A DNA stretch of 14,117 nt from Pseudomonadota bacterium (GTDB lineage Bacteria > Pseudomonadota > Alphaproteobacteria > Ferrovibrionales > Ferrovibrionaceae): the NCBI GenBank assembly GCA_023434425.1, contig JAEYSS010000253.1:1-14117 (forward strand), read 5' to 3'. The notes under the pieces are model-generated. The model saw only the letters and a program-made list of their open reading frames with translations. It ran no database searches and was not told the DNA's origin. The position numbers and the translations under genes were made by a program. Shown here piece by piece: positions 1 through 5,660 of this stretch. Numbering within the stretch: the first letter of the stretch is position 1; the number at the start of each line of letters is the position of its first letter.

Positions 1-1148
1 TCGCGGTCGTCCAGCAGCACGTCGAGGCCGGCCGCCTGCAGCTTGCCGTAGAGATCGTCGCAGGCCCTGTCGCAGTCGGCATCGCCGACCTTGAGGTTGA
101 TCAGGCCGACATGGAACGGCGCGACGCTCATCGGCCAGATGATGCCGTTGTCGTCATGGCTGGCCTCGATGATGCCGCCGACCAGACGCGACACGCCGAT
201 GCCGTAGGAACCCATTTCCAGCGTGATCTGTTCGCCGCCCGGTCCGGCCACCACCGCGCCCATCGGTTTGGAATACTTGGTGCCGAAATAGAAGATGTGG
301 CCGACTTCGATGCCGCGGGCCGCCACCTGGCGGTCCTTGGGCAGTGCTTCGAAGCGCGCCGTGTCGTGCTTCTCTTCCGTCGCCGCATAGGGCGCCGTCC
401 AGGAATCCACGATGGGCTGCAGGTCGGCCGTGTAGTCCACCGCCTCGCCCAGCACGTCGCGGTCGATCAGCGCCTTGTCGCAGAACACGCCGCTCTCGCC
501 GGTTTCGGCCAGCACAATGAACTCGTGGCTCAGATCGCCGCCGATCGGGCCGGTATCGGCCTGCATCGGGATCGCCTTCAGGCCGAGCCGCGCAAAGGTG
601 CGCAGGTAGGCCACGAACATCCGGTTATACGAGCGGCGCGCGGCGGCCTGGTCGAGATCGAAGGAATAGGCATCCTTCATCAGGAATTCGCGGCCGCGCA
701 TGACGCCGAAACGCGGACGCACCTCGTCGCGGAATTTCCACTGGATGTGATAGAGGATTTTCGGCAGGTCGCGGTAGCTCTTCCACTCGTTCGCGACGAT
801 GTCGGTCAGCATTTCCTCGTTGGTCGGACCGTAGAGCAGCGGACGTTCGTGGCGGTCGGTGATGCGCAGCATCTCCTTGCCGTAATCCTCGTAGCGGCCG
901 CTCTTCTGCCACAGCTCGGCCGACTGGATAGTCGGCATCAGCATTTCCTGCGCGCCGGCATTGTCCTGCTCCTCGCGCACGATCTGCTCGATCTTCTTCA
1001 GCACGCGATGGCCGAGCGGCAGCCAGCTGTAGATGCCGGCGGCATTCTGCCGGACCATGCCGGCGCGCAGCATCAGCCGGTGGCTGACGATCTGGGCCTC
1101 GGAGGGGTTTTCCTTCAGAACGGGCAGGAAGTAGCTGCTGAGCCGCAT
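1..1148 (-). CDS. proS: Prolyl-tRNA synthetase, 3' end cut off by the window
   Basis: Class II aminoacyl-tRNA synthetase that charges tRNA-Pro with proline in the cytosol. The first 382 residues are visible, out of about 430-440 expected for the alphaproteobacterial form. Motif 2 is clear (FRDEVRPRFG at about 139-148, then REFLMKDAYSFD at 153-164), the proline-site TNEE lies at 109-112, and motif 3 (GSYGIGVSRLVGGIIE) at 313-328. The anticodon-binding domain starts near 342 and runs off the edge. Only about 150 residues separate motifs 2 and 3, so the roughly 180-residue INS editing domain of the E. coli type is absent, as expected for the short mitochondrial-like type. The ATG start has AGGAAAA eight bases upstream. 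A 93-bp gap separates it from the preceding gene. No frameshift is seen. Confidence 0.95.
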   Translation of the reverse strand, partial: MRLSSYFLPVLKENPSEAQIVSHRLMLRAGMVRQNAAGIYSWLPLGHRVLKKIEQIVREEQDNAGAQEMLMPTIQSAELWQKSGRYEDYGKEMLRITDRHERPLLYGPTNEEMLTDIVANEWKSYRDLPKILYHIQWKFRDEVRPRFGVMRGREFLMKDAYSFDLDQAAARRSYNRMFVAYLRTFARLGLKAIPMQADTGPIGGDLSHEFIVLAETGESGVFCDKALIDRDVLGEAVDYTADLQPIVDSWTAPYAATEEKHDTARFEALPKDRQVAARGIEVGHIFYFGTKYSKPMGAVVAGPGGEQITLEMGSYGIGVSRLVGGIIEASHDDNGIIWPMSVAPFHVGLINLKVGDADCDRACDDLYGKLQAAGLDVLLDDR

Positions 1149-1193
1149 ATTGTGGGTTTTCCTGAATTTATCTTGCGGTGATGGCGGGATAAT

Positions 1194-1212
1194 GGGGCGT
1201 TTTTAAGGCCCC
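1194..1212 (-). terminator. Weak hairpin between the secreted-protein gene and proS
   Basis: A five-pair stem (GGGGC/GCCCC, 1194-1198 with 1208-1212) with an AT-rich nine-base loop lies in the 93-bp gap before proS. A second short inverted repeat, GGTCGGACGACC (1231-1242), touches the stop codon of the upstream gene. On the minus strand no real T-run follows the hairpin, so termination is only a possibility. It could equally be a leader structure of proS, or chance in GC-rich DNA. Confidence 0.2.
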
Positions 1213-1241
1213 TCCTCCCCAGCCGCAATGGGTCGGACGAC

Positions 1242-1763
1242 CTAGCGGGCGGGCTGTCTGGCGAAGTAGTCGCGGCAGGCCACCGCCAGCGCATCTTCGG
1301 TCTGCGGCTCGACCGGCTTGCCGTTCAGCGCAAAGCGGCCGGTCATCGGATCAATCTGCAGCTTCGCCACCGGCAGTTCCGACACGCCGATACTGGGGCT
1401 GCGCGATGGGCCCGGCAGTTCGCTTAAGGGAATGACGACGGGCAGCTCGATCATGCCCTCGAACAGCGGCGGCATGCCGCCCGGCAGATCGGCCGGCGCG
1501 ATCGGGCGGCCCTGGGAATCGACGTCGCGGCCGGGCTGGTAATTCACGTCCGGCGCCGGCTGGTGCGGCACCAGGATGTTCCGCTGCATCATCAGGCGGC
1601 GGCAGTCGCGACCATCCACGGCAACCACCGTGGATTGGGCCGAGTCGGAGGATGTCTTGGCGGATTGGGCCGCTGCCGGGGCTGTCTCCCCCAAGGGTAG
1701 CAGCAGCAGTCCGAGCAGCAGGGTGGTCGGAATCCGGAGCATTTTCCCAGCATGTGGCGCCAT
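1242..1763 (-). CDS. Predicted secreted protein of unknown function
   Basis: I do not recognise a named family. The 173-residue product starts MAPHAGKMLR and has a hydrophobic core TTLLLGLLLLPLG followed by an Ala-rich stretch (APAAAQ) typical of a Sec signal peptide, so it is probably exported to the periplasm. The mature part is Pro-rich, with segments such as LVPHQPAPDVNYQPGRDVD and DLPGGMPPLFEGMIELP, and two cysteines (in GRDCRR and VACRDYF) that could form a disulphide. It ends near a short conserved-looking tail, IDPMTGRFALNGK. The start is uncertain. ATG at 1763 is preferred because AAGAGAA lies about eight bases upstream and it gives a normal signal peptide. ATG at 1817 or 1742 is possible; the open frame runs back to a TTG at 1940. 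It lies between a decayed tRNA and proS and probably has its own promoter. Confidence 0.65.
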   Translation of the reverse strand: MAPHAGKMLRIPTTLLLGLLLLPLGETAPAAAQSAKTSSDSAQSTVVAVDGRDCRRLMMQRNILVPHQPAPDVNYQPGRDVDSQGRPIAPADLPGGMPPLFEGMIELPVVIPLSELPGPSRSPSIGVSELPVAKLQIDPMTGRFALNGKPVEPQTEDALAVACRDYFARQPAR

Positions 1764-1813
1764 TGTTACGATTCTCTTATGAGGCCATAACTTTTTGGAT
1801 GACAACGCTTTCA

Positions 1814-1912
1814 TCATTCGGTATAGAAAATACGCAACCGCTTGGTAACAGGCGGCCCAAGTCTGGGGAGGCTTAAACTTACCCGTGCGAGACGGGGTGC
1901 GGAGCGAGGCAT
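1814..1912 (-). CDS. Possible 32-residue small ORF with strong ribosome site
   Basis: The minus strand reads AAAGGAGCAAGGACATG, a near-ideal Shine-Dalgarno sequence with seven bases between GGAG and the ATG at 1912. The ORF encodes 32 residues, starting MPRSAPRLAR and ending RIFYTE, with many Arg and Pro and no membrane segment. Its TGA overlaps an ATG (ATGA, 1817-1814) in frame with the downstream secreted-protein gene, the arrangement seen in translationally coupled genes or leader peptides. Against it: short ORFs are common by chance, composition is not gene-like, and a promoter candidate lies inside it. I include it as a possibility only. Confidence 0.2.
   Translation of the reverse strand: MPRSAPRLARVSLSLPRLGPPVTKRLRIFYTE
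1820..1848 (-). promoter_or_regulatory. Candidate sigma70-type promoter for the secreted-protein gene
   Basis: Reading the minus strand, TTACCA (1848-1843) and TATACC (1825-1820) are separated by exactly 17 bases. Each matches four of six consensus positions. Transcription would begin near 1813, giving a leader of about 50 bases before the ATG at 1763. If correct, this excludes the alternative starts at 1817 and 1940. No operator-like repeat was seen around it. Confidence 0.3.
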
Positions 1913-1976
1913 GTCCTTGCTCCTTTCTTTTTTGTGGCAACCCCTTCGCAAGACACCCCTATAAGTTGAGCAGACG

Positions 1977-2003
1977 CAGCCCCATCCGGGGCTGTTTGTG
2001 TTT
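1977..2003 (+). terminator. Hairpin followed by a T-rich stretch, plus strand
   Basis: CAGCCCC (1977-1983), loop ATCC and GGGGCTG (1988-1994) form a perfect seven-pair stem, followed on the plus strand by TTTGTGTTT. This is the form of a weak intrinsic terminator for plus-strand transcripts. No plus-strand gene lies upstream, although a TATAAG hexamer at 1960-1965 could be a -10 element without a good -35. It may be left over from the transcription unit of the decayed tRNA that begins 16 bases further on, or it may shield the minus-strand genes from antisense transcription. On the minus strand no T-run follows it. Confidence 0.3.
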
Positions 2004-2018
2004 CTGAGGGGGGGAAGA

Positions 2019-2090
2019 TCGGCGCTAGCCCAGTTGGCAGAGCAGCTAACTCTTAATCAGCAAGCCCCAGGTTCGTTCCGTGACGATCAC
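2019..2090 (+). pseudogene. Decayed tRNA-Lys (anticodon CUU)
   Basis: Seventy-two bases align position by position with a tRNA-Lys. TA at positions 8-9, the D-arm (GCCC, loop with AGTTGGCA, GAGC; one C-A mismatch), and the anticodon arm at 2045-2061 with loop CTCTTAA and anticodon CTT at 2052-2054 are all preserved. The anticodon stem has one A-C mismatch. The T-loop reads TTCGTTC, but the T-stem keeps only three of five pairs. The acceptor arms TCGGCGC and CGATCAC pair at only two positions (one a G-T wobble), and no CCA follows. It therefore looks like a relic rather than a working tRNA. It is antisense to the flanking genes, and its last base is the last base of the stop codon of the neighbouring lipoprotein gene. 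Identity as Lys rests on the anticodon and its stem. Confidence 0.65.
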
Positions 2091-2347
2091 TACCGCAATC
2101 CGGCGGCGCGGTCGCGCTGGATCTCCCGCAACCGCAGAATGACACACTGATCGTGTGCGGCGATAATCGACGCGGTCTGCTCGTTGTGGCCATGCAGGAA
2201 GTCGGTGCAGCGCTCGTTGGCTTCCATCCGGTCGGCCTCAATCTGCGTTTTCGGTAGCTGCTTCGGGGAGGTGGCGCCGGGACAACCGCCCAGCATCAAT
2301 GCCATAACTGCAGCCATGCCGGCAGCGGCCAGTTGTTTGCGCATCAT
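2090..2347 (-). CDS. Small predicted lipoprotein of unknown function
   Basis: The product has 85 residues. A short basic start (MMRKQ) is followed by a hydrophobic stretch (AAAGMAAVMALMLGG) and Cys22 in a good lipobox, L-G-G-C, so signal peptidase II cleavage and lipid attachment in the cell envelope are expected. The mature part is polar and probably helical, with Cys47 and Cys68 suitably placed for a disulphide across a helical hairpin. I know no family match. Two adjacent ATGs (2347 and 2344) follow AGAGGGGGG, and either could be the start; upstream extension to 2404 would place 19 residues before a perfect signal and is rejected. It follows the DUF1467 gene by 76 bp and ends exactly at a tRNA relic on the other strand. 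Its presence between DUF1467 and proS appears specific to this lineage. Confidence 0.75.
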   Translation of the reverse strand: MMRKQLAAAGMAAVMALMLGGCPGATSPKQLPKTQIEADRMEANERCTDFLHGHNEQTASIIAAHDQCVILRLREIQRDRAAGLR

Positions 2348-2378
2348 CGCCCCCCTCTGCTGGTCGCGAAACTTTACC

Positions 2379-2394
2379 CGCAGCGGCGGCTGCG
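2379..2394. other. Short perfect hairpin in the gap before the lipoprotein gene
   Basis: CGCAGC and GCTGCG (2379-2384 with 2389-2394) form a six-pair stem with a GGCG loop, in the 76-bp gap between DUF1467 and the lipoprotein gene. No T-run follows on either strand, so it is not a standard terminator. It could modulate readthrough or RNA stability, or be chance. Confidence 0.2.
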
Positions 2395-2423
2395 AACCAC
2401 TCATCAGTGATTCCCAGATGGGC

Positions 2424-2684
2424 TCAGCCGCGCCCGAGCAGGCCGGCGATATCGAGCAGGTCGTAAGTCCCGACCACGTAATAAATCGCGAAAATCACGC
2501 TGCTGATGCCGAAGCAGAGCAGAAACTTGAAGCCGAGCCGCGGGTTGGCCGGGGCCGAATCGGCCTGGCCGGGCAGCTTCTCCTCGCCGGCTTCCTCGGC
2601 CGTCTTCACCCCTATGGGCAGCACGCAGAACAGCATCACCATGTAGATGATGAGGAAGGCAACGAGATTGTTGTACCAGGTCAC
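2424..2684 (-). CDS. DUF1467 family two-helix membrane protein
   Basis: The 86-residue product is a small inner-membrane protein of the alphaproteobacterial DUF1467 family, whose function is not known. Two hydrophobic segments are visible, about residues 5-25 (NLVAFLIIYMVMLFCVLPIG) and 52-70 (KFLLCFGISSVIFAIYYVV), joined by an acidic loop carrying the family-typical PGQADSAPANPRL. The start is a GTG at 2684, with GGAG nine bases upstream, giving VTWYNNLVAF. The open frame continues upstream into the end of mce but is Arg/Ser-rich there and not gene-like. It follows mce by 22 bp and is probably co-transcribed with it. The mce-DUF1467 pairing is, from memory, common in alphaproteobacteria, but what links them functionally is unknown. 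Confidence 0.85.
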   Translation of the reverse strand: MTWYNNLVAFLIIYMVMLFCVLPIGVKTAEEAGEEKLPGQADSAPANPRLGFKFLLCFGISSVIFAIYYVVGTYDLLDIAGLLGRG

Positions 2685-2706
2685 GCCAAATGACTCCGAC
2701 TGAAAC

Positions 2707-3111
2707 TCAGATCTGTTCGATCTCGACCAGCGTGCCGCAGAAGTCCTTCGGATGCAGGAACAGCACCGGCTTGCCATGCGCGCCGATCTTCGGCTCGCCG
2801 TCACCCAGCACGCGGGCGCCCTGCGCCTTCAGCTTGTCGCGCGCGGCGATGATGTCGTCCACCTCGTAGCAGACATGATGCATGCCACCCGAGGGGTTGC
2901 TGGCGAGGAATTTGGCGATCGGTGAACTGTCGCCCAGCGGATGCAGCAGCTCGATCTTGGTATTCGGCAGTTCGACGAACACGACCGTCACGCCATGGTC
3001 GGGCTCGTCGACCGGCTTGGACACTTTCGCTCCCAGCGTATTGGCATAGGTGGCGGCGGCGGCGGCGAGGTCCGGCACGGCAATGGCGACGTGGTTGAGG
3101 CGACCGATCAT
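2707..3111 (-). CDS. mce: Methylmalonyl-CoA epimerase
   Basis: Interconverts (S)- and (R)-methylmalonyl-CoA in the cytosol, the step between propionyl-CoA carboxylase and methylmalonyl-CoA mutase. The 134-residue protein is full length for this small vicinal-oxygen-chelate (glyoxalase-fold) family, with two beta-alpha-beta-beta-beta halves. Likely metal ligands are His7 (in RLNHVAIAV), Glu54 (in TKIELLHP), His78 or His79 (in GGMHHVCYEV) and Glu130 (in TLVEIEQ); I assign these by family pattern, not by alignment. AGGGA lies eight bases before the ATG. It follows rnj with about 100 bp between and precedes DUF1467 by 22 bp. With BirA nearby, which biotinylates propionyl-CoA carboxylase, the context fits propionate or branched-chain amino acid breakdown. 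Confidence 0.95.
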   Translation of the reverse strand: MIGRLNHVAIAVPDLAAAAATYANTLGAKVSKPVDEPDHGVTVVFVELPNTKIELLHPLGDSSPIAKFLASNPSGGMHHVCYEVDDIIAARDKLKAQGARVLGDGEPKIGAHGKPVLFLHPKDFCGTLVEIEQI

Positions 3112-3143
3112 GAGCGGGTTCCCTGCTGGAATTCTTGCACTGC

Positions 3144-3172
3144 AATATGGGGGCGAAACCGCCAGCTAGCAA
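3144..3172 (-). promoter_or_regulatory. Candidate promoter for mce in the rnj-mce gap
   Basis: On the minus strand TTGCTA (3172-3167) and CATATT (3149-3144) are 17 bases apart, each matching four of six consensus positions. Transcription would start near 3137 and leave about 25 bases before the mce ATG, enough for the AGGGA ribosome site. A small inverted repeat (GGCG-AAAC-CGCC, 3152-3163) lies in the spacer. The gap from the rnj stop to mce is, at 101 bp, the largest in the run from nuoG down to DUF1467, which makes an internal promoter reasonable but unproven. Confidence 0.25.
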
Positions 3173-3212
3173 GATGGGGTCCGGCAAGCGGTCGCAAAGC
3201 CGCAGCCTGCCC

Positions 3213-4868
3213 CTACGGCATCCGGACGATCTGCACCTGGCAGACCGGCTTGCGGCCGGTCAGGCCACGCAGGAATCCGCGCATGGCCTTGATCGCCGCC
3301 TGCTCCAGCGCGGCGTCGTCGCGGGAGGATTTCAGCAGCTCAATCGCATCGGCGATCTCGTCGGCGATCTCGTCCTCGATATCCTCGATCTCGAAATTCA
3401 CCACGCCGGCCAGCATCACCTGCGGATCGGCCAGCAGCTTGCCGCGCCCGTCCACCACCAGCGTCACCGCCGCCGCCCCGTTGAAGGCCAGCTTGCGCCG
3501 CACGCCCAGCGTCCCGCCCTGCAGCGGGATCAGTTCGTCACCATCGATGGCCAGTCGCCCGGCCGGCACCTGCTCCACCACATCGGGCTCACCCGGCGCC
3601 AGCCGGATCAGGTCGCCGTTGCGCGGCACGATACCATGCGGCACCTGCAGGCTCTGGGCGAAGCGGGCATGCTCGACCAGATGGCGCGGCTCGCCATGCA
3701 CCGGCACGGCGATCTGCGGCCGGGCCAGCGCATACATCTCGGCCAGCTCGTCGCGCGACGGATGGCCGGAGACATGCACGAAGGCATCCTTCTCGGTGAT
3801 CACCTCGATGCCGCGACTGACCAGTTCATTGTGCAGTTTGAACAGCGTGCGCTCGTTGCCGGGGATGATCTTGGAGGAAAACACCACGGTGTCGCCGGGC
3901 GACATCACCACATGCGGGTGACTGCCGAAGGCGATGCGCGCCATGGCGCCGCGCGGCTCGCCCTGGCAGCCGGTGCAGATATACATGATCTTCTCGCGCG
4001 GCAGGAAGCCGGCCTCGCGCTCATCCACCTGATTGGGGATATGCTTGAGGTAGCCATTCTCCTGCGCCGCTGCGATGAAGCGATGCAGCGAACGGCCGAT
4101 CAGGCAGACATGGCGACCGAGATCCCTGGCGACCAGGAACAGCGTTTCCAGCCGTGCCAGGTTCGAGGAAAATGTCGTAATGGCGATACGACCCGGATTG
4201 TCTTTCAGCAGCGGCAGCAGCGCGTCATGCACCTCGCCTTCCGAGCCCGAGGTGCCACGGCTGAAGACATTGGTGCTGTCGCAGACCAGCGCCAGAACGC
4301 CCTTGTCGCCATAGCTGCGCAGCGTCTCGATTTCGGTCTGCGGCCCCAGCATCGGGCGCGGATCGAGTTTCCAGTCGCCGGTATGCAGCACGGTGCCGCG
4401 CGGCGTTTCGATGGCGAGCGCCTGACTCTCCGGCGTCGAATGCGTGATGTTCATCGAGCGGATCTTGAACGGCCCGAGTTCGATCAGCTCGCCCGGCTGG
4501 TAGATATGCACGGGGACGTCATCCACCATGCCCTTCTCTTCCAGCTTGCGGCGCAGGACGCTGGCGGCAAAGCCGGTCGCCCAGACAGGGCACTGCAACT
4601 CGTCCCAGCAATGGCTGATCGCGCCGAGATGGTCTTCATGGGCATGGGTGAGGACCAGACCGAGCAGCTTCTCGCGCCGGCCGGCAATCCAGGCCACGTC
4701 CGGCACCACCATATCGACGCCCGGCATGCCCTCATCGGCAAAGCTGGTGCCGAGATCGACCATGATCCACTGATCCCCGTAACCGTAGAGGTTCAGATTC
4801 ATGCCGATCTCGTTGACCCCGCCCAGCGGGAGGAAATACAGGCTGTCCTTGTCGAGACGTTCAGACAT
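3213..4868 (-). CDS. rnj: Ribonuclease J (metallo-beta-lactamase, beta-CASP)
   Basis: RNase J is a zinc-dependent 5'-3' exonuclease and endonuclease acting in mRNA decay and rRNA 5'-end maturation. The 551-residue protein carries the full set of motifs: MVDLGTSF (36-43), HAHEDH at 75-80 with His75, His77, Asp79 and His80 as metal ligands, THST with His143, HTGDWKLD with His162 and Asp165, beta-CASP motif A (DSTN, 197-200), motif B region CTGCQGEP (298-305), motif C HVSGHPSRDE with His365 and His369, and a final VPVHGEPRHL with His391. A C-terminal domain of about 100 residues follows. It begins 12 bases after the coaX stop. No strong Shine-Dalgarno is present, so coupling to coaX translation is likely. 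An antisense frame of 581 codons opposite it is a shadow. Confidence 0.97.
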   Translation of the reverse strand: MSERLDKDSLYFLPLGGVNEIGMNLNLYGYGDQWIMVDLGTSFADEGMPGVDMVVPDVAWIAGRREKLLGLVLTHAHEDHLGAISHCWDELQCPVWATGFAASVLRRKLEEKGMVDDVPVHIYQPGELIELGPFKIRSMNITHSTPESQALAIETPRGTVLHTGDWKLDPRPMLGPQTEIETLRSYGDKGVLALVCDSTNVFSRGTSGSEGEVHDALLPLLKDNPGRIAITTFSSNLARLETLFLVARDLGRHVCLIGRSLHRFIAAAQENGYLKHIPNQVDEREAGFLPREKIMYICTGCQGEPRGAMARIAFGSHPHVVMSPGDTVVFSSKIIPGNERTLFKLHNELVSRGIEVITEKDAFVHVSGHPSRDELAEMYALARPQIAVPVHGEPRHLVEHARFAQSLQVPHGIVPRNGDLIRLAPGEPDVVEQVPAGRLAIDGDELIPLQGGTLGVRRKLAFNGAAAVTLVVDGRGKLLADPQVMLAGVVNFEIEDIEDEIADEIADAIELLKSSRDDAALEQAAIKAMRGFLRGLTGRKPVCQVQIVRMP

Positions 4869-4880
4869 TGCGGTCTTTGA

Positions 4881-5648
4881 TTATCCCTGCGTGCTGCGAC
4901 GATAGATTTCGATCAGCCCGCGCACGGTGATATCGGGCACGATCTTCTCGATCACATCGGTGGCGCCATCGAAGACCGGCGCCAGGCCGCCGGTCGAGAT
5001 CACCCGCATCGGCCGGCCGAACTCGCCACGGATCCGGGCAACGATGCCCTCGATCAGGCCGACATAACCGTAGAAGACGCCGGAATGCATGCAGGCCACG
5101 GTATTAACGCCGACCACGCTTTTCGGTTTCTCGACAACGATCCTTGGCAGCAGGGCCGTGGCATTGACCAGCGCCTCGATGGACAGGTTGATGCCCGGTG
5201 CGATAACACCACCGCAGTAGCTGCCCTCCTCGTCGACCACATCGAAAGTGGTGGCGGTGCCGAAATCGACGATGATCATCGGGGTGCGGGGGAACATCAC
5301 GCTGGCGCCCACGGTGTTGCAGATGCGGTCGGCGCCGGCGCCCTGCCCCTTCACCTGGATGCCGTATCTCACATTCGGCTCGCCCAGGACCAGCGGTTCG
5401 GTGCCGAAATAACGGGTGCAGAGCCGGCGCAGATTGAAGGTCGCCTGCGGCACCACGCTGCCGATGATGGCGTTGCGGACCTGCTTCGGGTCGATGCCCT
5501 CGATCTGCATCAGTTGCAGCAGCCAGACCGCATGCTCGTCGGCAGTACGAGATGCCGAGGTGTGCTGACGCCATTCGCCGACAATCCGGTCGCCGTCGAC
5601 GATGCCGAATTTCACATTGGTGTTGTTGGCATTGATCGCGAGCAGCAT
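4881..5648 (-). CDS. coaX: Type III pantothenate kinase, with an unusual phosphate-loop motif
   Basis: Phosphorylates pantothenate, the first step of CoA synthesis. At 255 residues it has normal length for this acetate/sugar kinase-fold family. Visible family motifs are GAGADR with the expected general-base Asp107, DFGTATTFD at 128-136, GGVIAPG at 146-152 and the C-terminal STGGLAPVF. The N-terminal phosphate motif is altered: it reads INANNTNVKFG where the usual form is D-x-G-N-T-(N/R). Asn6 stands where a catalytic or metal-contacting Asp is usual, and Asn8 where Gly is usual; Asn9-Thr10-Asn11 are kept. I recall that other alphaproteobacterial CoaX proteins also vary here, but activity is not certain. 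AGAGGA lies seven bases before the ATG, and the gene begins 12 bases after the birA stop. Confidence 0.93.
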   Translation of the reverse strand: MLLAINANNTNVKFGIVDGDRIVGEWRQHTSASRTADEHAVWLLQLMQIEGIDPKQVRNAIIGSVVPQATFNLRRLCTRYFGTEPLVLGEPNVRYGIQVKGQGAGADRICNTVGASVMFPRTPMIIVDFGTATTFDVVDEEGSYCGGVIAPGINLSIEALVNATALLPRIVVEKPKSVVGVNTVACMHSGVFYGYVGLIEGIVARIRGEFGRPMRVISTGGLAPVFDGATDVIEKIVPDITVRGLIEIYRRSTQG

Positions 5649-5660
5649 GGCGCGTCCTCT

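Larger units (their letters stand above)
1764..2089. other. 326-bp span without a firm gene
   Basis: This is the longest stretch in the window without a confident protein gene. From high to low coordinates it contains a decayed tRNA-Lys on the plus strand, a run of seven G (2008-2014), a hairpin followed by a T-rich stretch on the plus strand, a 32-codon ORF with a strong ribosome site on the minus strand, and a promoter-like pair of hexamers on the minus strand. It looks more AT-rich than the flanking genes, especially at 1785-1840 and 1921-1935, as expected for regulatory DNA. I see no long direct repeats and no mobile-element ends. Confidence 0.6.

Noticed and set aside
2008..2014. Run of seven G as a possible phase-variation tract
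   Set aside because: It lies outside any credible coding frame and is not at a good promoter spacing; more likely ordinary intergenic sequence.
2019..2347. tRNA-linked integrated element (att site with integrase)
   Set aside because: A tRNA relic is present but I find no integrase, no direct repeat of the tRNA 3' end elsewhere in the window and no phage or plasmid genes.
2685..2804. Upstream extension of the DUF1467 frame into mce
   Set aside because: Overlaps the conserved C-terminus of Mce and has Arg/Ser/Cys-rich non-gene composition; GTG at 2684 has GGAG at a suitable distance.
2801..3187. 128-codon minus-strand frame overlapping mce
   Set aside because: Out-of-frame shadow of mce on the same strand without any family pattern.
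3135..4880. 581-codon open frame on the plus strand opposite rnj
   Set aside because: It mirrors a gene with complete RNase J motifs. Its composition (many His, Arg, Gln, Asp, no recognisable motif) is what GC-rich codon use gives on the antisense strand.
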